NCBI GenBank assembly: GCA_965216105.1 | Contig: OZ244147.1 | Coordinates: 2,046,001 to 2,110,000, forward strand | Reading direction: 5' to 3' | Source of the DNA: JAALLB01 sp017643495 | GTDB lineage: Bacteria; Pseudomonadota; Alphaproteobacteria; Rhizobiales; Rhizobiaceae | DNA: 64,000 bases | In this document: one piece after another, positions 1 through 8,552 of the stretch | How positions within the stretch are numbered: the first letter of the stretch is position 1 | Layout of the letters: each line of letters opens with the position of its first letter | The notes under the pieces: model-generated | Databases searched by the model: none | Told to the model about the DNA's origin: nothing | The model's input: only the letters and a program-made list of their open reading frames with translations | Program-made: the position numbers and the translations under genes

Positions 1-135
1 CACACAACAGCTTGTGTTTAAATGATGTCTGGCTTGCTCAAGACCTGCCTGCGCATGTTCCTTGCCGAAGAAATGAAAATAGGCCGCCCCGGATTCCGGA
101 CCGACCTGTTTTGGGAGGTTCTTGAAGGATTACTT

Positions 136-1629
136 TCAGGTAATTCTTGCAGCGACGCTCTTGGTCTTGCAGTAACTCTTGAGGCCTTCGAGCCCCTTCT
201 CGCGACCGAACCCGGATTTTCGGTTTCCGCCAAACGGCACCTCGATACCGCCCGCGAAATACTCGTTTATATAAACCTGACCTGCATCTATCTGCCTGGC
301 CATTTGATGGGCTGTCGAAAAATCGGAGGTGTATATACCTGCCACCAGGCCATACTGGCAGTCATTGGCCAGAGCGAGCGCATGCTCAGGGTTGTCTGCG
401 AGTTGTACAGTCAGCACCGGTCCGAAAATTTCTTCTCTTGCCAGTTCGTCATCGCCAGGCACATCAAAGACAATGGTCGGTTCGAAAAACCACCCCTTGC
501 CGGTTGCAGGATCACTCGCAACAGATCCGCCGGTAACGATGTTTGCGCCCCTTGACCTGGCACGTTCCACAAAGCCGTTTATCTTGTTGAGGTGTTCCAG
601 CGAATTGACCGGACCAAGGTCCGGTTTGTCCAGCCCGTGTCCGAGTTTCAGTTTGGCTGTGCGCTGTACCAGTTCATCAACGAATGCCTCGCCAATGTCT
701 TTCTCGATAACAAGTCGCGATCCGGCAGAACAAATCTGGCCGGCATTCTCGTAGATTGCCCCGAGGACTCCGGCAATTGCCTGTTCACGGTCACAATCAG
801 ACAGCACCACAACAGGTGACTTTCCACCCAGTTCAAGAACAACACGGGTAATCTCGTCGGCAGCCGTTTTCATCACGGTCTTGCCTGTCTGTACAGAACC
901 GGTGAAGGTAATGTGATCGACCAGCGGGTGGGAAACTAACGGCGCTCCTGCATCCAGTCCTGTGCCGGTAATTACATTGCACACTCCGTCCGGCAATCCG
1001 GCCTCGCTCAGGAGACGGGCGAGAAGAAGTGCGGTGAAGGGCGTTTGTTCGGCAGGCTTTGCCACAACCGTGCAGCCAGCGGCGAGTGCCGGCGCCAGAC
1101 CACGTGCAGCTGTTGATATCGGGAAGTTCCAGGGAATAATGTGAGCAGTCACACCAACCGGCTCGTGGATTGAATATCCGAGATAGTGCGGGCCTAGCGG
1201 GAAGCTGTCCCCTTCAAGCTTGTCGCAGGCACCGGCGTAATATTCAAACGCCCGTGCAGCACCTCTCACATCACCCATGGACTCCTGAACGGGTTTGCCG
1301 CTGTCCAGTGTTTCTGTAACAGCCAGAACATCCAGATTGTCGATGACAAGCTGCGACGTTTTCCAGAGGATACGGGAGCGCTCTGCGGGCGTGGTATCAC
1401 GCCAGACCGTATCAAACGCCTTTCTGGATGATTGTACAGCCCGATCCACATCATCAGCATTCCCTGCTGCAAAGCCTGCAAAGGCTTCTCCCTTGCCCGG
1501 ATCAAGGCTGTCCATTCTGCTGCCATGCGATGGGGTTACGTATGCGCCATCAACAAAATGGCCGGATGGCAAAACCCCAAGACTGCCTGTCTTTCTGTAT
1601 TCTGCGATCAAATCGTCTGATGTGGGCAT
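136..1629 (-). CDS. NAD(P)-dependent aldehyde dehydrogenase
   Basis: Cytoplasmic enzyme of the ALDH superfamily that would oxidise an aldehyde to its carboxylate. Full length (497 aa) with the expected landmarks: PWNFP near residues 166-170, the general base Glu266 in LELGGKSP, and the nucleophile Cys300 in ENAGQICSAG. The overall look is that of the betaine-aldehyde / gamma-aminobutyraldehyde / gamma-Glu-aminobutyraldehyde group. The gene ends the minus-strand unit that begins with the enolase-superfamily gene; the gap to it is only 3 bp, so the two are co-transcribed. With the PotABCD-type importer and two flavin oxidases across the divergent promoter, I infer that it handles the aldehyde formed by amine or alcohol oxidation. 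The exact substrate cannot be read from the sequence. Confidence 0.9.
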   Translation of the reverse strand: MPTSDDLIAEYRKTGSLGVLPSGHFVDGAYVTPSHGSRMDSLDPGKGEAFAGFAAGNADDVDRAVQSSRKAFDTVWRDTTPAERSRILWKTSQLVIDNLDVLAVTETLDSGKPVQESMGDVRGAARAFEYYAGACDKLEGDSFPLGPHYLGYSIHEPVGVTAHIIPWNFPISTAARGLAPALAAGCTVVAKPAEQTPFTALLLARLLSEAGLPDGVCNVITGTGLDAGAPLVSHPLVDHITFTGSVQTGKTVMKTAADEITRVVLELGGKSPVVVLSDCDREQAIAGVLGAIYENAGQICSAGSRLVIEKDIGEAFVDELVQRTAKLKLGHGLDKPDLGPVNSLEHLNKINGFVERARSRGANIVTGGSVASDPATGKGWFFEPTIVFDVPGDDELAREEIFGPVLTVQLADNPEHALALANDCQYGLVAGIYTSDFSTAHQMARQIDAGQVYINEYFAGGIEVPFGGNRKSGFGREKGLEGLKSYCKTKSVAARIT

Positions 1630-1632
1630 GGT

Positions 1633-2739
1633 TCAGACTTCCCGTGAACTGATTTTATAAGCGGATTTTGCCAGCCATTCCGGATTGATCTCGACCCCCC
1701 ATCCCGGCTCATCTGTAACCGTTACGTGTCCGTCTGAAACATCGTATGGCGACCTGGAATACAGGCCGTACTGCCAAGGGTAATAGTCGGCCTCCTCTAT
1801 CGAGAATTCGAGATATTTCCCGGCATTGGGAATTGCGCGCAACAGATGCATGGTGAACAGGGTCACAAGCGACAGGTTGGCAGCATGCGGCGTGCACGGA
1901 ATACCTGCATCATGCGCCATCTGCGCAACTTTCATGGTACGCACCATGCCGCCGAGATAACAGACATCAGGCTGGATGATGTCCACGACACGGCCATCGA
2001 TCATGCGCTGCCAATCCACCAGCGAACAATCCTGTTCACCGCCGGTAACATCAATGTCCAGGGCATCGGTAACCTGTTTTGTCTGGTCATAATGCCAGTA
2101 CGGACAAGGTTCCTCGTAATGGGAAATACCGTTTGCCTCCAACATGCGGCCCACTTCAATGGCCTTGGCCGGGGAAAAGCACGAATTGGCATCAACCAGA
2201 AGTGCAGTATCGTCCGAAAATGTCTTTCTCATCGTCGTCACAATCTCTTCAGTGCGTCCCGGCCATTCATCCCGGTCGCGTCCGCACTCGCTTCCCACCC
2301 TGAACTTGAACGCGTCAAAGCCATGCATGTCCTGCTGTTTTTTCAAGCGATCGGCCTCATCGGACGGCGTAATGTCCCGTTTCATCGACGAAGCATAGGC
2401 GTGCACCTTTCCCGGCGTACCCCCCAACAGTTCGCATACCGGTTTGCCTTCCAGCTTGCCCCGCAGGTCAAACAGGGCTGTATCAAGGCCGCCCATTGCC
2501 CTTCGCAGATATGAACCGGGAAACTTGTGCTCACGGTCCGGGATAATATCCATAAGATATTCAACATCGGTTGCATCCTCACCAAGGGCATAGGGAGCGA
2601 CCTGACGATGCACGACTTCAGCGGTTATGTCGGCATAATAAGGAGCGACTTGCCCCCAGCCCGTGGAGCCGTCATCAGCGGTGACGCGAACAAAACAGAC
2701 GAATTCATTGGTGAAGGTTTCGATTGACTGGATTTTCAT
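1633..2739 (-). CDS. Enolase-superfamily enzyme (mandelate racemase / muconate lactonizing type)
   Basis: The 368-aa protein starts at the ATG at 2739 (MKIQSIETF), where this family normally begins; an upstream in-frame extension to 2841 would run into the divergent promoter. Metal ligands are visible as Asp183 (VDAN), Glu209 or Glu210 (YEEP) and Glu235 (GGEQD). A KxR-type element (Lys145-Phe-Arg147) sits on the second strand, Asp258 is in QPDV, and His285 lies in TPHAAN. The terminal His is typical of the mandelate-racemase subgroup, which abstracts a proton alpha to a carboxylate, so racemase, epimerase or acid-sugar dehydratase activity is likely. It is first in an operon with the aldehyde dehydrogenase and divergent from the MocR regulator. 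The substrate is unknown. Confidence 0.85.
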   Translation of the reverse strand: MKIQSIETFTNEFVCFVRVTADDGSTGWGQVAPYYADITAEVVHRQVAPYALGEDATDVEYLMDIIPDREHKFPGSYLRRAMGGLDTALFDLRGKLEGKPVCELLGGTPGKVHAYASSMKRDITPSDEADRLKKQQDMHGFDAFKFRVGSECGRDRDEWPGRTEEIVTTMRKTFSDDTALLVDANSCFSPAKAIEVGRMLEANGISHYEEPCPYWHYDQTKQVTDALDIDVTGGEQDCSLVDWQRMIDGRVVDIIQPDVCYLGGMVRTMKVAQMAHDAGIPCTPHAANLSLVTLFTMHLLRAIPNAGKYLEFSIEEADYYPWQYGLYSRSPYDVSDGHVTVTDEPGWGVEINPEWLAKSAYKISSREV

Positions 2740-2867
2740 GTTGTTTTCAGGTCCGGGCGGGACTGGCCCGCGAACAGTTTTTGGGATCATCAGATTGAAA
2801 CTAGCCACAATTGGACTTGATAACAGGTCCGTTTTGCGCAAACTCTCATACCAATTTGGAGACTGCG
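2740..2867. promoter_or_regulatory. Divergent promoter region, MocR gene / enolase-ALDH operon
   Basis: This 128-bp gap separates the divergent starts. It holds a direct repeat CAGGTCCG (2748-2755 and 2824-2831) and the 9-mer AATTGGACT (2809-2817). The 9-mer recurs at 4368-4376, just before the solute-binding protein gene. MocR regulators usually bind direct repeats in such divergent regions, so these are operator candidates. The TTGGACTTGA stretch at 2811-2820 also resembles the published TauR box CTGGACTTAA. Confidence 0.45.
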
Positions 2868-4346
2868 ATGAAACGACATGCCGGGGCCATGCTGTCGTCG
2901 ATCAAGATCGACAAGACGGCCGAAAAAAAGATTTCCATACAATTGTACATGGCACTGCGAGACCTGCTGCTCACGGGCGCGCTTACCCCGGGTGACCGTT
3001 TGCCGGCCACGCGTACCCTTGCGCGGGAAATCGGCGTTTCGCGTACTACCGTGATTGACGCGATCGACAGGTTGATATCGGAAGGTGTTCTGGTGGCACG
3101 GGTTGGCGCCGGCACATTTGTAAGCGACGCACTGAATGAAAGACTGGTACCAAAATCACCGGCAAATGCAAAAGACGAGACAGCACCGCCGCCCCGCCTG
3201 TCACATGCGACAAGCCATGCAATCCCCGACTTTGCACCACGCTCAAGACTGCCGCACAACTCGCAGGCCTTTGTCACGGCCCTGCCCGCCCTTGATGCCT
3301 TTCCCATGGCTCAATGGGCAAAGCTTTCTGCAAGGCACTGGCGCAAGGACCGGGACCATATTGCAGGCTACGGGGAACCATATGGTTACATGCCTTTGCG
3401 AAGGGCAATTGCGCGGCAACTCAATGCCTCAAGGGGGATCCGTTGTCATCCGGAGCAGATATTCATCACGAACGGGGCGCAACGGGCATTCTCCCTGATC
3501 GGCGGAATGCTGGTAAACCCCGGTGAACCAATCTGGTTTGAAAACCCGGGAGCCATTGGTGCCCGCAACGCATTTGTGGCAATCGGGGCGCGACCGGTGC
3601 CTGTCGAAGTTGATGAAGAAGGTTTGAGTGTTGAAGACGGACTGGCCAAGGCGCCACATTTCCGTCTGGCCTTTGTCACCCCCTCTCACCAACAACCACT
3701 GGGGCATGTCATGAGCCTGTCCAGAAGGCTTGCCCTCCTCAAGGCCGCCAATGAAGCCAATGCCATGATTGTCGAGGATGATTATGATGGCGAATTTTAT
3801 TATGGCAACCAGCCGCCTCCCACCCTCAAGAGCATCGACACACAAGGGCGGGTCATCTATGTCGGCACTTTTTCAAAATCCCTGTTTCCGGCTCTCAGGC
3901 TTGGCTTTGCACTCGTTCCCGACGGGCTCGTGGAAAGTTTCGAGCGAGTGTGTCTCACATGGCTTGCGGGAATACCCACGGTAACACAGGCCATCGTGGC
4001 GGAATTCATGGATGAAGGCATGTTTGCCACCCACATCCGCACGATGCGCCAGCTTTACAAGCACCGACACGATACCCTGATTGAAACGGCGGCTGGCCTG
4101 GCTGGTGATATCGACTTGCAACCAACCAGCAGCGGGTTCCATGCTGTTGCACGCCTGTCTGCCAACCTGGATGAGAACAGGTTAGTTTCCGCTGCCGAAA
4201 AACAGGGAATAATCACGGCACCTCTCTCACGATACTCACTGGGAAAAATAACCCGCCGCGGGATCGTTTTGGGGTTCGGTAGTTGCGCAACAGATGATAT
4301 CATCAAGGGCGTAAGGGTGCTGAAATCCATTGTGCCTGAATGCTGA
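2868..4346 (+). CDS. MocR/GntR-family transcriptional regulator with aminotransferase-like domain
   Basis: The protein is 492 aa from the ATG at 2868, which is preceded by TTGGAGA; the longer in-frame extension has no ribosome site. An N-terminal winged-helix GntR domain (about residues 15-85, with LPATRTLAREIGVSRTTV) is joined by a linker to a fold type I aminotransferase-like domain. The PLP lysine is Lys337 in FSKSLFPALRLG. MocR proteins use PLP or a PLP-amine adduct as the sensed ligand, so an amino compound is the likely inducer. The gene is divergent from the enolase/ALDH pair and immediately upstream of the ABC importer and oxidases, so it probably controls both units. Confidence 0.9.
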   Translation: MKRHAGAMLSSIKIDKTAEKKISIQLYMALRDLLLTGALTPGDRLPATRTLAREIGVSRTTVIDAIDRLISEGVLVARVGAGTFVSDALNERLVPKSPANAKDETAPPPRLSHATSHAIPDFAPRSRLPHNSQAFVTALPALDAFPMAQWAKLSARHWRKDRDHIAGYGEPYGYMPLRRAIARQLNASRGIRCHPEQIFITNGAQRAFSLIGGMLVNPGEPIWFENPGAIGARNAFVAIGARPVPVEVDEEGLSVEDGLAKAPHFRLAFVTPSHQQPLGHVMSLSRRLALLKAANEANAMIVEDDYDGEFYYGNQPPPTLKSIDTQGRVIYVGTFSKSLFPALRLGFALVPDGLVESFERVCLTWLAGIPTVTQAIVAEFMDEGMFATHIRTMRQLYKHRHDTLIETAAGLAGDIDLQPTSSGFHAVARLSANLDENRLVSAAEKQGIITAPLSRYSLGKITRRGIVLGFGSCATDDIIKGVRVLKSIVPEC

Positions 4347-4367
4347 ACAACACAGGAAGCCGACAAT

Positions 4368-4376
4368 AATTGGACT
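4368..4376 (+). promoter_or_regulatory. Second copy of AATTGGACT motif before importer operon
   Basis: The exact 9-mer AATTGGACT, also present at 2809-2817 in the divergent MocR promoter, lies about 90 bp before the solute-binding protein start. This is consistent with MocR control of the importer operon. It is a motif repeat only; binding is inferred. Confidence 0.4.
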
Positions 4377-4467
4377 GCAAAATTATCTGTAATGGATATA
4401 TTTGGCAGGCCAATTCCAACCTACGCTTTCTGCAGATTGTTTACTGCGTGTAAATAGGGAGAAAATC

Positions 4468-5544
4468 ATGCAACTGAAAACAAGGCTTGCCGGTCTTATG
4501 GCAGCGACAATGCTTGCAAGTGCAGGAACCGCCCATGCGGAAACACTGCGCCTGCTGACATGGGGCTCATATGCACCCGAGGAACTGGTACAGAAGTTTG
4601 AAGAAGAATATCCGGATATCGATGTTGAAGTAACATTTTCCAACAATGAGGAAATGATTGCGAAACTGCGGGCTACCGGTGGAGCAGGATTTGACCTTGC
4701 CCAACCCAGCCATGACCGTATCTATGCCGCACAGCTGGAATATGACATCTACAAGCCGCTTGACCTGTCCAAGATCGACACAAGCGTGATGGAAGCCAAG
4801 TTGCTTGATGGTGTGAAGGCCAATACCACCATTGATGGTGAAGTATACGCAGTACCACACCAATGGGGCACATCAGGCCTTATGGCAAACAAGAGTCAGG
4901 CATCTGATTTCAAAAGCTGGGCCGATCTCTGTGACCCTGCCTACAAGGGCAAGACTTCCATGCGCCTGAAACGGACCATCCTGCTTGGAACCGCGTTTTC
5001 CATGGGAGAAGACCCGTTCGCAGCTTACTCTGATCTCGACAAGTACCAGGGCATTCTGGACAAGGTCGCCGACAAGCTGATCGAGTGCAAGGACAACATC
5101 AAGGCATACTGGAAAGGTGGCGATGACCTGTCTGCCATGATGCTTTCCGGTGAAATCGTCGCTTCGGAAACCTGGGATTCAACTGCCTACAAGCTGTTCG
5201 ACCAGAACTCCGACATCGTGTTTGTTCCGCCAAAGGAAGGGGCACTTGCATGGATTGATACCTTCGCCCTGCCCCGCAAGGCAAAGGCTGATGATGCAGC
5301 ATACAAGTGGATCAATTTTGTGCTGCGTCCTGAAAACGTGACGTTGATGTCTTCAAGCACTGGTGCCATTGCAGCAGTCAAAGGTGGCAAGGACCTGCTT
5401 CCTGAAGACAAGAAAAAAGCAGTCAATGCCGCATTCACCGATGCCGACATTGATAATCTCAAGTTTTTTGCAAACATTCCTCCCGGCGTGGAAGACATGG
5501 AAGGCAAAACCCTTGAGAAAATCAAGGCTGCAACCGGCGGCTAA
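4468..5544 (+). CDS. Periplasmic substrate-binding protein of a PotD-type ABC importer
   Basis: Start chosen at the ATG at 4468, preceded by AGGGAGAAAATC. It gives a classic signal peptide (MQLKTRLAGLMAATMLASAG, cleaved after AHA near residue 24). The mature protein begins ETLRLLTWGSYAPEELV and is a bacterial extracellular solute-binding protein of the spermidine/putrescine (PotD) group, 358 aa overall. It delivers the ligand to the permeases encoded downstream. The operon order is binding protein, ATPase, two permeases, GMC oxidoreductase, flavin amine oxidase. A strong hairpin with T-tract directly follows this gene and probably lowers expression of the genes behind it. Polyamine is the family default, but the nearby oxidases could point to another amine or quaternary amine. 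Confidence 0.88.
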   Translation: MQLKTRLAGLMAATMLASAGTAHAETLRLLTWGSYAPEELVQKFEEEYPDIDVEVTFSNNEEMIAKLRATGGAGFDLAQPSHDRIYAAQLEYDIYKPLDLSKIDTSVMEAKLLDGVKANTTIDGEVYAVPHQWGTSGLMANKSQASDFKSWADLCDPAYKGKTSMRLKRTILLGTAFSMGEDPFAAYSDLDKYQGILDKVADKLIECKDNIKAYWKGGDDLSAMMLSGEIVASETWDSTAYKLFDQNSDIVFVPPKEGALAWIDTFALPRKAKADDAAYKWINFVLRPENVTLMSSSTGAIAAVKGGKDLLPEDKKKAVNAAFTDADIDNLKFFANIPPGVEDMEGKTLEKIKAATGG

Positions 5545-5558
5545 TACCGGACCCACAG

Positions 5559-5593
5559 ACCACCGGGATCAAACGATCCCGGTGGTTTTTCTT
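5559..5593 (+). terminator. Intra-operon hairpin with T-tract (attenuator after binding-protein gene)
   Basis: ACCACCGGGATC and GATCCCGGTGGT form a perfect 12-bp stem with an AAAC loop, followed by TTTTCTT. It lies between the binding-protein gene and its ATPase gene. The likely role is partial termination, giving an excess of the binding protein over the membrane components. Confidence 0.85.
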
Positions 5594-5678
5594 ATCCACC
5601 TGCTTTCCCGGGGTGCAAAGTGAGCACAGCCTGCTGATTGCCACCCTCTTTTCAGACATTTCCGATTGGCGTGCGTTC

Positions 5679-6803
5679 ATGAAACAAAATTCTGAAACCT
5701 ATGACCTTGAATGTTTCGACCTGGCCAAGAATTTCGGCCCTGTTCGTGCCGTAAAGGATGTTTCATTCGAAATACCAAGCGGATCCTTTTTCTCAATTCT
5801 CGGGCCATCCGGCTGTGGCAAGACCACCTTGATGCGCATGATTGCCGGCTTTGAAGACCCGACAGCGGGCGAAATAAAAATCAAGGGCAAATCAGTCATT
5901 GGCGTTCCGCCGAACAGGCGAAATGTCAAAATGGTTTTCCAGCATCTCGCGCTGTTCCCGATGATGAACGTATACGAGAACATAGCCTACGGCCTGCGAT
6001 GCGCAGGCTTTGACAAGGATCACATCAACCGCAAGGTGCATGATGTTCTTGAGCGTATTGCCCTGCCCGATGTTGCAGAGCGCGAAATACACCAGCTTTC
6101 CGGTGGCCAGAAACAGCGCATCGCCATCGCCCGGTGCATGGTTCTTGATCCGGATGTCTTGCTGCTGGACGAGCCGTTGGGCGCACTGGACCTGAAACTG
6201 CGCGAGGCAATGAAGATCGAACTCAAATTGCTGCAACACCAGTTCAATACCACCTTCATATACATCACGCATGACCAGTCGGAAGCGCTGGTAATGTCCG
6301 ACAATGTTGCCATCATGAACCAGGGAAAGTTCGAGCAGATCGGTACTCCGCAGGACCTCTACCACCGTCCGCAAACGGCATTTGTGGCAAGCTTCGTGGG
6401 CGACAGCAATCGCTGGTCCGGCACCGTTAGATCCGGTGACAAGACCGGAGGAAAGGTGGAAACCGACCAGGGTCTGATGATGAGTTTTTCGACGGGCAAA
6501 GGCCAGACCATCCGTGATGGTGACAAGGTCGACATTTTCGTGCGGCCCGAATTCATCAAGACCGTACGCAGAACAAAGTCGAAGGCCAAGACCGCCGGAA
6601 CAGACAACCAGATGGACGGCACGATCGACAGCCTGCTGTTCAATGGGGCAAACAGTCGTGTGCTGGTACGAACAGAAAGTGGCGAGCTTGTCGAATCCGA
6701 TGTTGTGCTAACCGGAGACAACGACCTGAAACCGGGCGAAGAAGTCAGCATGGTCTGGTCTTCCCGCCAAGCCATGTGTTTTTCCCGCGGGGAGCAGGCC
6801 TAG
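5679..6803 (+). CDS. ABC importer ATP-binding subunit, PotA type
   Basis: ATPase of the PotD-type importer. Walker A (GPSGCGKTT), signature LSGGQKQRIAIAR, Walker B (LLLDEP) and the H-loop (ITHDQSEAL) are all intact. A C-terminal TOBE-like domain of about 120 residues follows, as in PotA/MalK-type proteins. Start taken at ATG 5679 (MKQNSETYDLECFD); the longer in-frame form starting at 5613 has a non-homologous leader. The stop codon overlaps the GTG start of the next permease gene (TAGTG), indicating translational coupling. Confidence 0.9.
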   Translation: MKQNSETYDLECFDLAKNFGPVRAVKDVSFEIPSGSFFSILGPSGCGKTTLMRMIAGFEDPTAGEIKIKGKSVIGVPPNRRNVKMVFQHLALFPMMNVYENIAYGLRCAGFDKDHINRKVHDVLERIALPDVAEREIHQLSGGQKQRIAIARCMVLDPDVLLLDEPLGALDLKLREAMKIELKLLQHQFNTTFIYITHDQSEALVMSDNVAIMNQGKFEQIGTPQDLYHRPQTAFVASFVGDSNRWSGTVRSGDKTGGKVETDQGLMMSFSTGKGQTIRDGDKVDIFVRPEFIKTVRRTKSKAKTAGTDNQMDGTIDSLLFNGANSRVLVRTESGELVESDVVLTGDNDLKPGEEVSMVWSSRQAMCFSRGEQA

Positions 6804-7672
6804 TGCAGAACAAGGATATAAAAAGACTTTCCCTGATCCTGCTGTTTGCGCCTTTCGCACTGTGGATTCTGTTGCTGATCATCCTTCCACATATCGGTAT
6901 GGTGCTTCTGTCATTGCGGGAAAAAATTGCGCCGCGTGTCTATGAATACAGCTTCGCGAATTATCTCGATTTCCTGAATGAACCGATATACTGGAATACC
7001 CTGCTGAGAACCGGTTCAATGTCCCTGCTGGTAACGGCACTGGCATTGCTGATTGGGTTCCCGATTGCCTATTACATCGCCAAGATTGCCGGTCCGCGCG
7101 CTCGCGGCGGGCTGTTTCTCCTGTGTCTTATTCCGCTTTGGGTCAGCGATCTTATTCGCGCCTTCGGCTGGATATTGCTGCTTCGCGAAACAGGTGTGAT
7201 TTCCAACTTCCTGATGTGGACAGGGCTGACCGGACAGCCAATCGAGTTTCTTTACAATGATGCGGCCGTCATCGTTGGTCTCGTTTACACGGTTATCCTG
7301 TTCATGATCGTTCCCCTGGTGTCCACTCTGGACGGCATGGACAATTCGATGATCGAGGCCGGATACAATCTTGGCGGCAACAGCTTTACTGTCCTGCGCC
7401 GCATCATCATACCCTATGCCATGCCCGGCATCGTGGCGGGCTGCATTGTAACCTTCATGCTGACGGCAGGTTCTTACCTCACCCCCATTCTGCTTGGCGG
7501 GAAGAATTCAAGCTGGTTCACAGAACAGATCTACAACCAGTTCATAACCCGCTTCAACTGGGAAGGTGGCGCTGCATTCGGCATGTTGCTGCTGTTCTTC
7601 ACATCGCTTGTTGTTTGGCTCGGTCTCAAACTGAGCGGCCAGACACTTGCCAATACCGTAGCCAAGAGTTGA
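6803..7672 (+). CDS. ABC importer permease, PotB type
   Basis: The inner-membrane permease starts at the GTG at 6803, which shares its first base with the last base of the ATPase stop and has GGGGAGC upstream. An in-frame ATG at 6776 lies inside the ATPase gene and is less likely. About six membrane segments are visible. The BPD_transp_1 cytoplasmic EAA loop (MIEAGYNLGGNSF) is present in the second half and contacts the ATPase. It forms a heterodimer with the next gene product; substrate specificity is not readable. Confidence 0.88.
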   Translation: MQNKDIKRLSLILLFAPFALWILLLIILPHIGMVLLSLREKIAPRVYEYSFANYLDFLNEPIYWNTLLRTGSMSLLVTALALLIGFPIAYYIAKIAGPRARGGLFLLCLIPLWVSDLIRAFGWILLLRETGVISNFLMWTGLTGQPIEFLYNDAAVIVGLVYTVILFMIVPLVSTLDGMDNSMIEAGYNLGGNSFTVLRRIIIPYAMPGIVAGCIVTFMLTAGSYLTPILLGGKNSSWFTEQIYNQFITRFNWEGGAAFGMLLLFFTSLVVWLGLKLSGQTLANTVAKS

Positions 7673-7683
7673 GGAGGTAAACC

Positions 7684-8544
7684 ATGCTTTCGCAAAACAA
7701 ACCCTCCCCCTTCCTCTTCGGATACCGGCTCTATGTCACGGCCTTTTTCGTGTTTCTTGCCGCACCGCTCATATCCGCAGGTGCTTTTGCATTCAATGAC
7801 AGCCTGTTTCCTGCCCTGCCTTGGCAAGGTTTCACACTGGACTGGTTTTTCAGCGATACAGAACCAAAACTCGGCATGTTCCATGACCGGCGACTGCTGC
7901 AGGGTTTGTACTATTCATTCGTGATTGCCATCTTTGTTGCCAGCCTGTCGGTTTTCGTTGGCACGACCAATGCATTCCTGTTTGTACGGGGAGAATTTCC
8001 AGGCAAGAACTTCTTCTACATCCTGATGGTACTGCCCTTGGTGATACCTGGCGTGATCCTCGGCATCTCCATTCTGGTTCTGGCCAGTGACACGGCAAAT
8101 TTGCTTGAGAACCGCTATGATCTGGAACTTGAGTTTCTGAGACCGGGCATAATCCTGGTTGTATTCGGCCAGTTCTCCTTCATCACCACCATTACCTCAC
8201 TGGTGATTACGGCCAGACTCAAGAAATTCGACTCGACCATGGAAGAAGCTGCATTCAACCTTGGCGCTACACGGGCCCGCGTACTTCGCACAATCACGCT
8301 GCCATTCCTGCGCCCGGCCATGATTGCTGCAGGTATCGTGGCGTTTCTGGTCTCGTTTGAGAACTTCAACACCACACTGTTCCTTGTCGGTTCGGAGGCA
8401 CCGCTGACCATCACCATGTATGACCGCATGGCCAAGGTAGGCTCTACCCCGGTACTCAACGCGGTATCATTCTTCCTTATGGTTGGTTCCGGCCTGCTTG
8501 CGCTTCTTTCCATACTTATCCAGCGAGACAAGACTACCCAGTAG
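7684..8544 (+). CDS. ABC importer permease, PotC type
   Basis: Second permease of the importer, 286 aa, with a strong ribosome site (GAGGAGGTAAACC before ATG). The hydrophobic N-terminal segment begins near residue 15 and about six membrane segments follow. The EAA loop (MEEAAFNLGATRARVL) occurs at about residues 185-205. The gene lies 11 bp after the first permease gene and 8 bp before the GMC oxidoreductase gene, so transport and oxidation genes form one transcription unit. Confidence 0.88.
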   Translation: MLSQNKPSPFLFGYRLYVTAFFVFLAAPLISAGAFAFNDSLFPALPWQGFTLDWFFSDTEPKLGMFHDRRLLQGLYYSFVIAIFVASLSVFVGTTNAFLFVRGEFPGKNFFYILMVLPLVIPGVILGISILVLASDTANLLENRYDLELEFLRPGIILVVFGQFSFITTITSLVITARLKKFDSTMEEAAFNLGATRARVLRTITLPFLRPAMIAAGIVAFLVSFENFNTTLFLVGSEAPLTITMYDRMAKVGSTPVLNAVSFFLMVGSGLLALLSILIQRDKTTQ

Positions 8545-8552
8545 GAGGGTGC

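Noticed and set aside
1846..2514. 222-aa open frame on the plus strand
   Set aside because: It is fully antisense to the enolase-superfamily gene, lacks a ribosome site and reads as low-complexity His/Arg-rich sequence typical of shadow frames.
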